Positions 48,359 through 59,483 of a DNA stretch of 64,000 nt are shown here, in pieces (position 1 is the first letter of the stretch; each line of letters starts with the position of its first letter). The notes under the pieces were generated by a model, which was not told the DNA's origin, searched no databases, and was given only the letters and a program-made list of their open reading frames with translations. The translations under genes and the position numbers were made by a program. This DNA comes from Rhizobium sp. P32RR-XVIII (GTDB lineage: Bacteria; Pseudomonadota; Alphaproteobacteria; Rhizobiales; Rhizobiaceae), in the NCBI RefSeq assembly GCF_012641395.1, contig NZ_JABAIH010000005.1:425312-489311 (forward strand). The letters run 5' to 3'.

Positions 48359-48418
48359 GCAGCGTCGATCTTCTAAAGCCGCTCCGGGAAAAAGGCTATC
48401 CCAAACTCTCCGGAGTGC

Positions 48419-48450
48419 AAGGGGCCCTGCTTTCGTCAGGGTCCCTTTTT
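48419..48450 (+). terminator. intrinsic terminator of the Asp-rich gene
   Basis: GGGGCCCTG pairs with CAGGGTCCC (one mismatch) across a 7-base loop and is followed by five T residues. It lies 60 bases after the stop at 48358 and before the large RTX gene. Confidence 0.8.
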
Positions 48451-48596
48451 GCGTGCGGAGCGTCCGGGAATAACCACCGGCCAAGGGTGTACGCCTTAAG
48501 AAGGGTCCACCAACGCGTTGTGTCCGTGCGGCCAAATGCTGGCTTAGCATACTTCAAGAAGCACGCCGCATGTGTGCCGGCGCAGAGGAGGGCAGG

Positions 48597-51500
48597 ATGG
48601 CTCGCATTTCGAATTCCCGTCGGTCGAACGTATCGTCTACCAGCACCGAATCGTCACCGGTCAATGCGCCGACCGCCAAGGACGGCCCGGTGGCGCAGGA
48701 ATCCCACACGAGCGTTGCGATGATCTCGGCGTTGCTTGCGCCGCCCTCCTATACGCTCGTCCAGCTGAACAACAACGCCAACAACTATACCCATTCGGGC
48801 AATGGCAGCTTCCGGATTGAAGGTCTCGGCGGCAACGACGTCATCACGGTGGCAGCCTCGAGCACCGGGAATGATTACCTGGACGGCGGAACAGGCAACG
48901 ATACGCTGAACGCGGCCGGGACCGATGATTTTCTCGACGGCGGCGCCGGCACCGACACCCTGAACGGCAATGGGGGTAACGATATCCTGCGCGGCGGAGC
49001 TGGCGCGGACATCCTCAACGGCGGGGCAGGCATCGACACCGCCGACTATTCCACCTCTGCCGCTGCTGTGACCGTCTCGCTTCCCTCCGACCCAACCCGG
49101 ACATCGCGCGGTTCGGGAGGCGACGCCGCCGGCGACACGCTGAGCGGCATCGAGAACCTGACCGGCTCTGCAGGAAACGACTTCCTCAGCGGTAACCGGC
49201 TCGACAACCAACTCGTCGGAAATGCCGGAGAGGATACCCTGCGCGGCATGGACGGCAACGATCTCCTCGTGGGTGACGGCATGGTTGATGCCGACATGAA
49301 TGGCGTGCCGGACGACGACAACATGGACGGCGTCCCAGACGGGGTGGATGAGGACCAGGCCGGTGCTGACGATCTCCTTGACGGCGGTTTCGGCGACGAT
49401 CGCCTCTACGGCGGTGGTGGCAACGACACTCTCATTGGCGGCTTCGGGAACGATGTGCTGCATGGCGGGTATGGCGACGACATGCTCAGCGCCGGCGACG
49501 GCGACGACGTACTCGACGGCGGCGAAGGGAACGACGATCTGATCGCAAGTCTCGGCAACGATACTCTGCGCGGCGGGGGCGGCGACGATTTCCTCAATGC
49601 TTCGATCGGTAATGACAGTCTTGACGGCGGCGACGGTAACGATGATCTCCTGGCGGGCGCTGGCGACGACATTCTGAACGGCGGCGCGGGCGACGACACG
49701 CTGAACGGGGGCGGCGGCGACGGCGATCCGCTGAATGGCGGCGACATTCTGAATGGCGGTGATGGCGACGACATGCTGCTGGCAGGCTCGGAACCCGACC
49801 AGATGGATGGCGGCGCGGGAAACGATACCGTGAGCTACGCTGCCGGCGGCGCCGTCGGCATCAATCTGGGAACTGGCGCGGTCAGCGGCGCCGCGGCTGG
49901 CGACACCTTGGTAAACATCGAGAACATCGTCGCATCGGGCCAGAACGACATACTGGTCGGCGATAGCAGTGACAACACCTTCACCGGTGGCGCCGGAGCT
50001 GACCAGATCATCGGCCAGAGCGGATTCGACACCTCGGATTACTCGACGTCGGCCGGCGGCGTCACCATCAACCTGAACACGACTGTGGCTGATCCGTTGG
50101 CGGTCGGAACCGGAAATGGTGGAGATGCCGAGGGAGACACGCTTCAGCTCATCGAGCGGATTATAGGCTCGGCCTTCATCGACACGCTGAACGGCGGCGA
50201 ACTCGGCGACACTTTCATGGGCGGGGGCGGTGCGGACTTCATCAATGGCGGTCTCGGGGCAGACACTGCCGAATATTCATCCTCCGCTGCCGGCGTTTCC
50301 ATAACGCTGGATGAAACCGGTGCAGCGCTCGGGGCCGGCGGTGACGCCGACGGCGATGTGCTGACCTCGATCGAGAACCTGATCGGCTCGGGCGCTGACG
50401 ATACGTTGATCGGCAACGCCCTGACGAACCGTATCGACGGCGGCGCGGGTAACGATTTCATACGAGGCGGCGCCAACACCGGGAACGAATTCCTCATCGG
50501 CGGCGAAGGTATCGATACGGCCGACTATTCGAATTCGGGCGCTGCCGTAATCGCCAGGCTGTCGGACAGCCAGACCAGCGGGGCGCTTTCGACCGGTGGT
50601 GACGCACAGAATGACGTCCTCGTCACAATAGAAAATATCATCGGCTCCGCGTTCGATGACCAGCTATTTGGCGCATCGGCCGCCAATCGGCTGGACGGCG
50701 GCAGCGGGAACGATGTGCTGATAGGCGGCGCGGGTGCGGACGTGCTGATTGGCGGGGCCGGGACCGACACCGCTTTCTATCAAACCTCCAGTGCAGGCGT
50801 CACCATCATACTGGATAACACCGGTGCTGCGCTCGGTGCCGGCGGCGATGCGCAAGGCGACCAGCTCAGCACGATCGAGAATCTCATCGGCTCCAATTTC
50901 GACGACCTTCTGATCTGCAATTCCGGCGTGAACCGCCTCGAGGGTGGCAGCGGAAACGATACCTTCCGAAGCGGCGCAGGCGGTTCTTCCGCGGGCGCGA
51001 TCGTGGAATTCGTGGTCGGTGGCGCGGGTGTCGACACGATCGACTATTCGGCGTCCACGGCTGCCGTGGTCGCGCGCCTCTTCAGCGGCACGTCCGGCAG
51101 TCTCAGCCAGGGCGGCGAAGCCGACGGCGACTTGCTTCTGCAGATGGAAAACGTCATCGGATCGAATTTCAGCGATCAATTGCTCGGAAGCACGGCGGGC
51201 AACACGCTGGTCAGCGGTTCGGGCAATGACCAGATGCGAGGCGGCAGCGGCGCCGATATCCTTTCGGCAACGGGAACCGGCGCCAAGACGTTGTTCGGCG
51301 ATGGTCTCGTTGATGGCGGCACCGCCGGTCAGGATACATTCAAGATACTCGGCGGTACGGGCAATGTGATCGTCGACTATCAGGCCGGCGAAGATCTCTT
51401 CCTGAACAGCCTCAACGCAACCGGCGGCATCGCGTTCACAGCGATCAGCATCGGAGGCGTGGCAACATGGGCCGGCCGATTTACCGGCAGCACCCACCAG

Positions 51501-51611
51501 ACATTCGTCGCATTGGGCGCTCAAAGCGCGGTCAGCCAGGCCGATGCGGTCGCGGCGCTCAATACGCTTATTGCGAACGACCTGTTCGTCGATCAGGGCC
51601 TGATCGCCTGA
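48597..51611 (+). CDS. large RTX protein with seven tandem ~85-residue units
   Basis: A 1004-residue protein. After a Ser/Thr-rich start it holds dense RTX nonapeptides (GGTGNDTLN, GGAGTDTLN and similar, about residues 95-145 and 250-405). Between residues 145 and 895 seven units recur, each with a DTADYS-like start, GAGGDAxGDxL, IENLIGS and a following RTX turn. The C-terminal ~110 residues (TFKILGGTGNVIVDYQAGED onward) resemble the secretion end of RTX proteins. No protease or lipase motif is seen, so it is likely a structural, adhesive or matrix protein. GAGGAGGGCAGG precedes the ATG. It is followed directly by its exporter genes. Confidence 0.88.
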   Translation: MARISNSRRSNVSSTSTESSPVNAPTAKDGPVAQESHTSVAMISALLAPPSYTLVQLNNNANNYTHSGNGSFRIEGLGGNDVITVAASSTGNDYLDGGTGNDTLNAAGTDDFLDGGAGTDTLNGNGGNDILRGGAGADILNGGAGIDTADYSTSAAAVTVSLPSDPTRTSRGSGGDAAGDTLSGIENLTGSAGNDFLSGNRLDNQLVGNAGEDTLRGMDGNDLLVGDGMVDADMNGVPDDDNMDGVPDGVDEDQAGADDLLDGGFGDDRLYGGGGNDTLIGGFGNDVLHGGYGDDMLSAGDGDDVLDGGEGNDDLIASLGNDTLRGGGGDDFLNASIGNDSLDGGDGNDDLLAGAGDDILNGGAGDDTLNGGGGDGDPLNGGDILNGGDGDDMLLAGSEPDQMDGGAGNDTVSYAAGGAVGINLGTGAVSGAAAGDTLVNIENIVASGQNDILVGDSSDNTFTGGAGADQIIGQSGFDTSDYSTSAGGVTINLNTTVADPLAVGTGNGGDAEGDTLQLIERIIGSAFIDTLNGGELGDTFMGGGGADFINGGLGADTAEYSSSAAGVSITLDETGAALGAGGDADGDVLTSIENLIGSGADDTLIGNALTNRIDGGAGNDFIRGGANTGNEFLIGGEGIDTADYSNSGAAVIARLSDSQTSGALSTGGDAQNDVLVTIENIIGSAFDDQLFGASAANRLDGGSGNDVLIGGAGADVLIGGAGTDTAFYQTSSAGVTIILDNTGAALGAGGDAQGDQLSTIENLIGSNFDDLLICNSGVNRLEGGSGNDTFRSGAGGSSAGAIVEFVVGGAGVDTIDYSASTAAVVARLFSGTSGSLSQGGEADGDLLLQMENVIGSNFSDQLLGSTAGNTLVSGSGNDQMRGGSGADILSATGTGAKTLFGDGLVDGGTAGQDTFKILGGTGNVIVDYQAGEDLFLNSLNATGGIAFTAISIGGVATWAGRFTGSTHQTFVALGAQSAVSQADAVAALNTLIANDLFVDQGLIA

Positions 51612-51637
51612 GACGGGACCAATAAGGGGATTGGGGA

Positions 51638-53413
51638 ATGGCTGCGAAAGCATCTGCCGACAGGCGTCGGCGCGGCAAGACGGACTTGGACTACGCGACA
51701 GGGCAGATCCGCTCGTCTCTCCTGGTGCTGGCGATCTTCAGCTTGGCCATCAACCTGCTGATGCTGACATCGCCGATTTACATGCTCCAGGTCTATGACC
51801 GCGTTCTCGTATCCGGCCGGGTTGAGACGCTGGTCATGCTGACGGTTCTGGCCGCGGCCGCTCTGTTCGTTCTGGGCGTGCTCGACAGTCTGCGCAGTGC
51901 GGTAATGGTCAGGATGAGCTGCTGGCTGAACGACAGGCTGGGGCCAGTATTGATCTCGAGTGGCGTTCGGGCCCGGCTGGTCGGCGACAGTGCCGGCGCA
52001 CAGCCTCTGCGCGACCTTGCCCAGGTGCAGTCCTTCCTGTCCTCGCAAGGCTTGACCGCGCTTTTCGATGCGCCGTGGACGCCCGTCTGCCTCGCCCTGA
52101 TTTGGCTGCTCCATCCGGCGCTGGGAATCTTTGCAACCGGCGCGGCACTGCTTCTGGCGCTGCTCGGACTGCTCAACGAACTGATGACCCGGCAAGGGTC
52201 CCATACCGCCAGCACGACCCAGATCGCGGCGTTCCAGCAGGCCGATTCGATGATCCGCAACGCCGAAGTGGTGCGCGCAATGGGAATGCTTCCCGGATTG
52301 CTCGAACGCTGGCGCAAGAGCAATGATTCCTCGCTCGAGGCAACCCGTTCCTCAGCGGAACGCGGCGCCGCGATACTCGGGATCACCAAATTCCTGCGCT
52401 TCTTCGTCCAATCAGCCACACTCGGGCTGGGCGCTTATCTCGTCCTGCAGGGGGAAGTGTCCGGCGGCACCATGATCGCGTCTTCGATCCTCCTTGGCCG
52501 GGCGCTCGCGCCGGTGGAGCTCGCGATGGGAAGCTGGCGGAGCTTCCTGGCGGCGCGAATCGCCTATGACCGCCTGAAGTCGCGCCTGCAGGCCATCCCC
52601 GCCGAGCCGCAAAGGACGCGTTTGCCCGAACCGCTCGGGAACATTTCGCTGAAGAATGTCTCCTACTCCGCGCCCGGGGCCAAGGGGCAAGTTCTGGACA
52701 ATGTCAGCTTCCGCGTAACGCCGGGCGAAGCACTGGCGGTGATCGGGCCATCGGCCAGCGGCAAGAGCACACTGTGCCGGCTGATTGCCGGGATAGCCGC
52801 ACCGTCCGGCGGAGAAATCAGGCTCGATGGATCCGAACTCCACCACTGGAACCCGGAACAGCTCGGCCGCCATGTCGGCTATCTGCCGCAGGACGTCGAG
52901 TTGTTCTCCGGCTCCATTCGCGACAACATCTCACGGATGGCGAGGGCGGGCGACGACGAAGTCGTTCAGGCAGCGATGCTGGCGCATGCCCATGAGATGA
53001 TCCAGCGGCTTCCGCAAGGCTACGAGACGCCAATCGGTGATGCGGGCGCGCGGCTCTCCGGGGGCCAGCGACAGCGCATCGGCCTTGCCCGTGCCGTCTT
53101 CGGGAATCCGAAGATCATCATCCTGGATGAACCCAATGCGAACCTCGACCAGTCCGGCGAGACGGCGCTGGCTGCAGCGGTGAGGGCTCTAAAGGAGCGT
53201 GGCGCCGCCCTCATGATCGTCGGCCACCGCCCATCGACCCTGGCTCAGGCCGACAAGATACTGTTTTTACGCGATGGGCGCGTCGAAGTCTTCGGCACGC
53301 GCGAGGATGTCCTCGGCAAGCTTCGGCTGGCGGGCGGCGAGTCAAAGCGCCAGGAGCTGCAGCTACGCGATAGCTCGGCAGCTCCGCCACGGGCCATGGA
53401 AATAGGCGAGTGA
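51638..53413 (+). CDS. type I secretion ABC transporter (PrtD/AprD family)
   Basis: A 591-residue inner-membrane exporter subunit. The membrane half (about 20-300) has six helices, starting LLVLAIFSLAINLLMLTSPI. The nucleotide-binding half has Walker A GPSASGKSTLCR near 371, the signature LSGGQRQRIGLARA near 472 and Walker B IIILDEPNANLD near 493. There is no peptidase C39 domain, as in PrtD-type exporters of RTX proteins. It begins 26 bases after the large RTX gene and is 6 bases from the HlyD gene, so the three form one operon. Confidence 0.95.
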   Translation: MAAKASADRRRRGKTDLDYATGQIRSSLLVLAIFSLAINLLMLTSPIYMLQVYDRVLVSGRVETLVMLTVLAAAALFVLGVLDSLRSAVMVRMSCWLNDRLGPVLISSGVRARLVGDSAGAQPLRDLAQVQSFLSSQGLTALFDAPWTPVCLALIWLLHPALGIFATGAALLLALLGLLNELMTRQGSHTASTTQIAAFQQADSMIRNAEVVRAMGMLPGLLERWRKSNDSSLEATRSSAERGAAILGITKFLRFFVQSATLGLGAYLVLQGEVSGGTMIASSILLGRALAPVELAMGSWRSFLAARIAYDRLKSRLQAIPAEPQRTRLPEPLGNISLKNVSYSAPGAKGQVLDNVSFRVTPGEALAVIGPSASGKSTLCRLIAGIAAPSGGEIRLDGSELHHWNPEQLGRHVGYLPQDVELFSGSIRDNISRMARAGDDEVVQAAMLAHAHEMIQRLPQGYETPIGDAGARLSGGQRQRIGLARAVFGNPKIIILDEPNANLDQSGETALAAAVRALKERGAALMIVGHRPSTLAQADKILFLRDGRVEVFGTREDVLGKLRLAGGESKRQELQLRDSSAAPPRAMEIGE

Positions 53414-53419
53414 CCCCGC

Positions 53420-54841
53420 ATGGACCGCGGGGATCGCGGCGCTCTCAATAATCTCGTATCGAAGGACTATCCCGTGACAAACAGCAGATCGAATGTCGTT
53501 GCGCTTCCGGGAAACACGATGCTGCGTCAAGAGGCTCTGCCGGAACTGACCACGGTGCGCGACGCGATCAAAGGCCCCGTTCGGCTTGGTTTTGCCGTGA
53601 TTGTTGTATTCGTCCTTGGCGGTCTTGCCTGGTCCCTGCTTGTACCGATTGCGGCGGGAGCGGTTGCGCCGGGCATCATCAGCCCGGACGGCAGCCGACG
53701 GACGGTACAGCACCTGGAAGGCGGTATTATCCACGCGCTGAAAGTCAGGGATGGGGACTTCGTGCGGGCGGGAGACCCGCTTCTGATGCTCGAAAGCACT
53801 CAGGCGGCCGCGGCGAACGAACAGCTTCTGGAGCAGTCAAGAACCCTTGCAGCAACGCGGGTGCGTTTGCTGGCCGAACAGGCGGGCAGTGACGCGCTTC
53901 ACTTTCCGGATGAAATGCTGGCCCGAGACGATGCCGGGCTGCGCGAGGTCATTCAGGGGCAGATATCGATCTTTGAGATGCGCCGGGCATCGCTTGCGGC
54001 CCAGCTGCAGGTTCTCGACGACCGCGAGAAACAGTTTCAGGAGCAGATTAGCGCCCTGGAAGCGCAAGTGCAGGGTGCCGACCGACAACTCGAACTCATC
54101 GCGGAGGATCTTGCGGCGAAGGAGAAGCTCCTTGGCCGGGCTCTTGTCACCAAGCCGGAAATACTGACGCTTCGCCGCTTCGAAGCCGCTCTTCAGGGTG
54201 ATCGCGGCGAGTATCTCGGCGAAATCGCCGAGACGCAGCAGAAAATCGGCGAGATCGCGACCCAGCGCATCTCCCTCCGCGCCACCCGGGCGGAGGAGGT
54301 CTCGACGGAACTTGAAAAAGTTCGCGCGGAGATGGCCGGCGTATCGGAACGCCTGAGCGCAAGCCAGGATATCCTCGATCGAACGACCGTGACCGCTCCG
54401 GTCAGCGGCAAGGTCGTCAACCTGCATTTCAAGTCGATCGGCGGCGTCATTCTCCGCGGCGAGCCAATCCTCGATATCGTCCCCACGGAGGAGCGGCTGC
54501 TCATCGATGCGCGGATAGCTCCTGGCGATATTGACGTTGTAACCGTGGGGCTCACAGCGACAGTTCATCTCACCGCATTTTCCAGCAGGGGCCTGCCGCG
54601 CGTGCAAGGCGTGGTCCGAAGCGTCTCCGCCGATCGCATCGTCGACGAGAAGACAGGCCAAGCCTACTATCTCGCACGCGTCGAGGTCCCGCGCGAAGAA
54701 CTCGCCGCGCTCGACAAGGGCATGGTCCTCGTTCCCGGGATGCCGGCGGAGGTCTTGATCGTGACGGCCGAGCAAACCGCCTTCGACTATATGGTTGAAC
54801 CTTTCCGCGCAGCCTTTCGCAGAGGCTTCCGGGAAAGCTGA
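53420..54841 (+). CDS. HlyD-family type I secretion membrane fusion protein
   Basis: A 473-residue periplasmic adaptor. It has one membrane helix near 55-75 (GFAVIVVFVLGGLAWSLLV), a biotinyl-lipoyl segment (RRTVQHLEGGIIHALKVRDG near 93-112), a long coiled coil (about 130-320) and a beta-barrel end with VTAPVSGKVVNLHFKSIGG near 328. It should join the ABC subunit to a TolC-like channel, which is not in this window. Starts at 53420 (ATG) or 53474 (GTG) are possible. The last 55 bases overlap the convergent regulator gene. Confidence 0.94.
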   Translation: MDRGDRGALNNLVSKDYPVTNSRSNVVALPGNTMLRQEALPELTTVRDAIKGPVRLGFAVIVVFVLGGLAWSLLVPIAAGAVAPGIISPDGSRRTVQHLEGGIIHALKVRDGDFVRAGDPLLMLESTQAAAANEQLLEQSRTLAATRVRLLAEQAGSDALHFPDEMLARDDAGLREVIQGQISIFEMRRASLAAQLQVLDDREKQFQEQISALEAQVQGADRQLELIAEDLAAKEKLLGRALVTKPEILTLRRFEAALQGDRGEYLGEIAETQQKIGEIATQRISLRATRAEEVSTELEKVRAEMAGVSERLSASQDILDRTTVTAPVSGKVVNLHFKSIGGVILRGEPILDIVPTEERLLIDARIAPGDIDVVTVGLTATVHLTAFSSRGLPRVQGVVRSVSADRIVDEKTGQAYYLARVEVPREELAALDKGMVLVPGMPAEVLIVTAEQTAFDYMVEPFRAAFRRGFRES

Positions 54842-55494
54842 GGATGCCGGCCGGGCTGCCATTCCCGCTTCACGTCTTCGGGTTCGCTCCGGCATGGTTC
54901 TGGCGTTCGAAACCGCACAAGCACGCGCAGGATAAGGCGCGGATAAGTGCTGGCGGCATACCGGATGCGCAGTTCGACCCTGGCGGAGCCTCCGTTTGGC
55001 TTCTCGGGAGAATTCGAGCTCTGCGCCGAAAGGATGAGGCGCGCGCGTCGCATCGCCGGCTGCAGCACAGACGGCGGGAAGAAGTGTCCGCCGTTCAGGA
55101 TGAAGGTCAGTGCCTTAAGTGCGAGTTCCGGAGCGATACTGGTCGGCACGAAGCCTCTTACTCCGGCCTCGAATGCTTTGGCCATCTCGACCGGATCGTC
55201 GAGATCGGAAATGACCACGACCGGCACTTTCACAGCCCGTTCGACAAGTTGCCGGAGCGAGATATCCAGACCCGCGCGGAAGACCGACGTGTTACCGATG
55301 TTCACGAGGATCATGGCCCGGTCGCGGGGCGGGTCCGCAGGGTCCTCGACGCCGGAGATCTGTCCCAGTTCGATGCTGGCGCCGAAGCCGTCGGCCCAAG
55401 GCGTCAGCAAGGACGCGACAGCGGCACGACGCAGGCGCAGGTCGTCTATGAGCAGGACGACCGACTGCCGGGCAAGTTCGTTTGTTTTTTGCAT
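54787..55494 (-). CDS. truncated paralogue of the locus regulator (pseudo-receiver only)
   Basis: A 235-residue protein whose first ~135 residues match the receiver-like domain of the regulator at 44307 (LLIDDLRLRRAAVASLL; ALTFILNGGHFFPPSVL). The phospho-Asp position reads ILVNIGNTS, with Asn in place of Asp. No LuxR helix-turn-helix follows: after ~160 the sequence is Arg-rich and unlike any domain, and the other two frames do not show one either. ATG at 55494 has GGGAG eight bases upstream; 55515 is an alternative. It could modulate the full-length regulator or be decaying. Confidence 0.65.
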   Translation of the reverse strand: MQKTNELARQSVVLLIDDLRLRRAAVASLLTPWADGFGASIELGQISGVEDPADPPRDRAMILVNIGNTSVFRAGLDISLRQLVERAVKVPVVVISDLDDPVEMAKAFEAGVRGFVPTSIAPELALKALTFILNGGHFFPPSVLQPAMRRARLILSAQSSNSPEKPNGGSARVELRIRYAASTYPRLILRVLVRFRTPEPCRSEPEDVKREWQPGRHPQLSRKPLRKAARKGSTI

Positions 55495-55515
55495 CGACGC
55501 TCCCATGTCATCCAC

Positions 55516-55821
55516 CGCGTTGACGAAGCAATATTACGACAGCGCCGGAGAATTGTTTAGATCACCTTGTGGAATGGAAACGGCATTCACCTTTGTATAA
55601 CAGTGGCTTACCGTTAGGAGGTATCCAAATATTTATAGAGAAGTCGTTCGGCTTTTGTTTCGTCGGTAGCAATAACGATGTAGTACGCAATAATCATCCG
55701 TTCGCCGTTTGCACGCTGGAAAGAAAAACGGCTGGCAGTACCGTCGAGACAGCTCAATCCGTGCGCGGCCACTATCGCTGCAAGCGGCGGTTCGGGCCGG
55801 AACGGGACAATAGGACAAGCG
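55516..55821. other. intergenic region after the secretion locus
   Basis: About 300 bases with AT-rich parts and no convincing gene. A TTTAGAT half-site (55556-55562), like those near 47863, lies about 60 bases upstream of the truncated regulator. A minus-strand open frame at 55614-55886 overlaps the next gene and is not accepted. Confidence 0.45.
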
Positions 55822-56319
55822 GTGGCCGCCGTGGCAACGTCGAAGATTGATTTCTCAGCAGCGACGGAGTGGGCGGGGCCGCTCATCGCTTATGCGGATC
55901 CTTATATTTCATTCGTGCTTGCCGCGATGATCGCCCTACTGCTGCTGATTGCCCTGTACTCGGGCCATGCTGCCAGTGTGATGGAAGCATTCGTCTTCGG
56001 CCTGCTGGGTTTGTTTGCAGCGGGCGAGGGGGAGCCTGTTTTCGTGCTGCTTTTCTTTGCAATGGCAGCTCGCGCGGCAGTCAACGGTTTCCGCCGGCGA
56101 AAGGACGAGCACTTCCAGGTGGAGATCAAGGAGGACATCGGTGACCTTCGCAAAAGGGTCGATGACTTTCTTGACGCGCTCGACCGTCGCACAAAGGACC
56201 TCGATCTCGCCCTCGCGGACGCGATCCCCAATCGTGACCCGAGCGAGGCCGAGGGGGTGGAGGAGCGCGGCGGTACGCCGACGCGGCTGCACAACGGCCC
56301 TGCAGATTCGCCCGTCTGA
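55822..56319 (+). CDS. membrane protein with C-terminal helical domain, unknown
   Basis: A 165-residue protein with two or three membrane helices (about 30-50 and 55-88, FVLAAMIALLLLIALYSG and MEAFVFGLLGLFAAG). A charged helical region follows (EIKEDIGDLRKRVDDFLDAL near 102-121) that may form a coiled coil. I do not recognise a family. The start is GTG at 55822 (or a second GTG at 55831). It lies alone on the plus strand near the end of the secretion locus. Confidence 0.6.
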   Translation: MAAVATSKIDFSAATEWAGPLIAYADPYISFVLAAMIALLLLIALYSGHAASVMEAFVFGLLGLFAAGEGEPVFVLLFFAMAARAAVNGFRRRKDEHFQVEIKEDIGDLRKRVDDFLDALDRRTKDLDLALADAIPNRDPSEAEGVEERGGTPTRLHNGPADSPV

Positions 56320-56393
56320 CTTCGTTGTCGAGATGATGAGGGCTCGCCGCGGCAGGCGACCAGCGCATGTGAACGCGCTTCCCGGCTCTGAGG

Positions 56394-56573
56394 CTATGGG
56401 TCCTCTTTCCGTTGGTCGGCCGCTTCTGCTTCCTCAGATGAGCTCTTGTCCTTGTCACCGACGGGAACGTCTGACTTGCGCAGATGAACGCGCACGCTTC
56501 GCAGCAGGATGAACCATGCCGATGCGATCAGGCAAACTCCAATTATTGACCAGGGCAGCACCCAGAAATCCAC
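56394..56573 (-). CDS. small single-helix membrane protein
   Basis: A 59-residue protein starting at a GTG behind a good AGGGGAGA site. One membrane helix spans about residues 6-27 (VLPWSIIGVCLIASAWFILL), followed by a basic stretch and an acidic, Ser/Glu-rich tail (SSSEEAEAADQRKEDP). No family is recognised. The longer open frame to 56759 has no ribosome site and looks non-coding. Confidence 0.5.
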   Translation of the reverse strand: MDFWVLPWSIIGVCLIASAWFILLRSVRVHLRKSDVPVGDKDKSSSEEAEAADQRKEDP

Positions 56574-56888
56574 GACGCTCTCCCCTTTGCGAGGCGGCCG
56601 CACCAAAATTGGAATGGAAAGAATGCGCTGAATCGCGCCGCCCATACAGCGCTCAATGGGAGATGCGTCTGATGAGGTAGATCGGATCCAAGTATTAATC
56701 AGTAATAAGCATATGCATCCGCCATGATCGCGCTGAGACGCCGGTTCGTAGAACCGCATTGGAAAGACTATGTTTTCTTCTGGTAGGATTAGTGTGTATT
56801 ATTAGCGTCTACTAACGTGGGTCCTGACGAACAGCGCAATGACAAACCGTAAGCAGAGACGTCTACCTTGATTTAATGACATTACCGG
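56574..56888. other. intergenic region, no gene seen
   Basis: Around 315 bases, AT-rich near 56690-56800. I see only scattered short inverted segments and no recognisable promoter. Confidence 0.4.
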
Positions 56889-57818
56889 GTGGTTCAAATC
56901 AGCATGTTCAAGAAGATCATGATAGCGCTCGGAATTACCGTCGCCGGCTTTACACTCGGCGGTCTTCTTGTGCGCATCGCCTCTTGGCCGCCTGTGCCCA
57001 GAAGGGTTCAGGCGCGAATGCCCGGCTTGCAGTCACGATTGGCGGATTGTCTCGGCGCGTTCGCCACATCGGCAGCACGAATGGCCTATTTCGCGCGGTC
57101 TTCGTGGAAGCGACACAACCAGACAAAAGCGGCCCTCACTCGCGCATTTCCAAATGAGCACTTCGTCAGCCGCGTCTATGCCAGCGAGGATGGCCGCTAC
57201 GGGTATCTACCCCTACGTGCCGGGGATGACATCTGGGACGAAAGGCACAAGGATCTCCATCAGGAAACGCGTTTGACGGCCCCCAGGCTCGGCGGGCAGG
57301 CCGGGCTCTACGACTTCGTTTTTGTCGAAAGAACCAACGGAAAGGGCTTCTCAGTCCTTCCGGCGACCTCAACGGAATGTTCAGCAGATATCAAAGTCAT
57401 CTTCAAATACAGCGCGATGCGGCGGCTGCTGATCTCCATTCTGGTCACGGTGCACCGCGTGTTTTCAGAAATCACAATCCCCGGGGTTGGACCCGCGCTA
57501 ATCTCGTTTTGCGTGTCTTCGGTCAGCGCGATCCGGTTTGACCAGGAAGAACGGTGGAAGGATTACTGTTCAACGGCGCTCTGGCCTTACGTGGCGATGC
57601 AAACGCCGGAATTGCCTGCGCCTCCATCGGGACTTTTTATCGGAGCTCTCGAAATAACTGCCGAACGCTCGAAGAGCGCTCCGCCAATCACGTTTCGAGA
57701 AGAGATCGCATACGGCCCGAAGGAAGCGGGGACGGCCATTCTCCAAACGATGCATCTCTTTCCGTTCGGGAGCCTGAAACAAGCGACGCTTGAGGAACCG
57801 AGGTTCATCGACGACTAG
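56889..57818 (+). CDS. membrane-anchored protein of unknown function
   Basis: A 309-residue protein with an N-terminal helix (IMIALGITVAGFTLGGLLV, about residues 10-28), probably anchoring a soluble domain on the outside. Scattered cysteines (DCLGAF, ECSADI, DYCSTAL) may pair. No catalytic motif or family is recognised, and codon use seems less biased than in the core region, hinting at transfer. The start is GTG at 56889, or ATG at 56904 (MFKKIMIALG). It stands alone with wide gaps. Confidence 0.55.
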   Translation: MVQISMFKKIMIALGITVAGFTLGGLLVRIASWPPVPRRVQARMPGLQSRLADCLGAFATSAARMAYFARSSWKRHNQTKAALTRAFPNEHFVSRVYASEDGRYGYLPLRAGDDIWDERHKDLHQETRLTAPRLGGQAGLYDFVFVERTNGKGFSVLPATSTECSADIKVIFKYSAMRRLLISILVTVHRVFSEITIPGVGPALISFCVSSVSAIRFDQEERWKDYCSTALWPYVAMQTPELPAPPSGLFIGALEITAERSKSAPPITFREEIAYGPKEAGTAILQTMHLFPFGSLKQATLEEPRFIDD

Positions 57819-57964
57819 GGGCTGTGGAAGGCGTCGCACCGTTAGAGCCGCATAAGTCTTCCGATCAGTTCGGGCCAGCTCCCGATCAGCACCAGGCTTC
57901 CGGCCCACTCCTTGTGAGATGTTCGATGCCACCGGGGTGGCATCGAACGAAAAGGTATCTCAGC

Positions 57965-59423
<1,459 letters not shown>

Positions 59424-59452
59424 GGATGTCTTCTTTCGCCACGACGCTTCCA

Positions 59453-59483
59453 AGGCTAGGGGTTAGAGCGCACTCTAAGTCAA
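59453..59483 (-). promoter_or_regulatory. MerR-type promoter with operator in a 19-bp spacer
   Basis: On the minus strand, TTGACT (-35, 59478-59483) and TAGCCT (-10, 59453-59458) are separated by 19 bases. An inverted repeat, TTAGAG-N4-CTCTAA (59463-59478), fills the spacer and overlaps the -35 edge. This is the classical MerR-family layout and lies 30 bases upstream of the regulator's start. Confidence 0.8.

Noticed and set aside
48047..48550. 167-residue minus-strand frame opposite the Asp-rich gene
   Set aside because: The Val/Asp-rich translation is the complement of the Asp-rich gene. It spans the terminator and lacks a ribosome site.
55614..55886. 90-residue minus-strand frame between the truncated regulator and the membrane protein
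   Set aside because: It overlaps the start of the 55822 gene, has no clear ribosome site and resembles no family.
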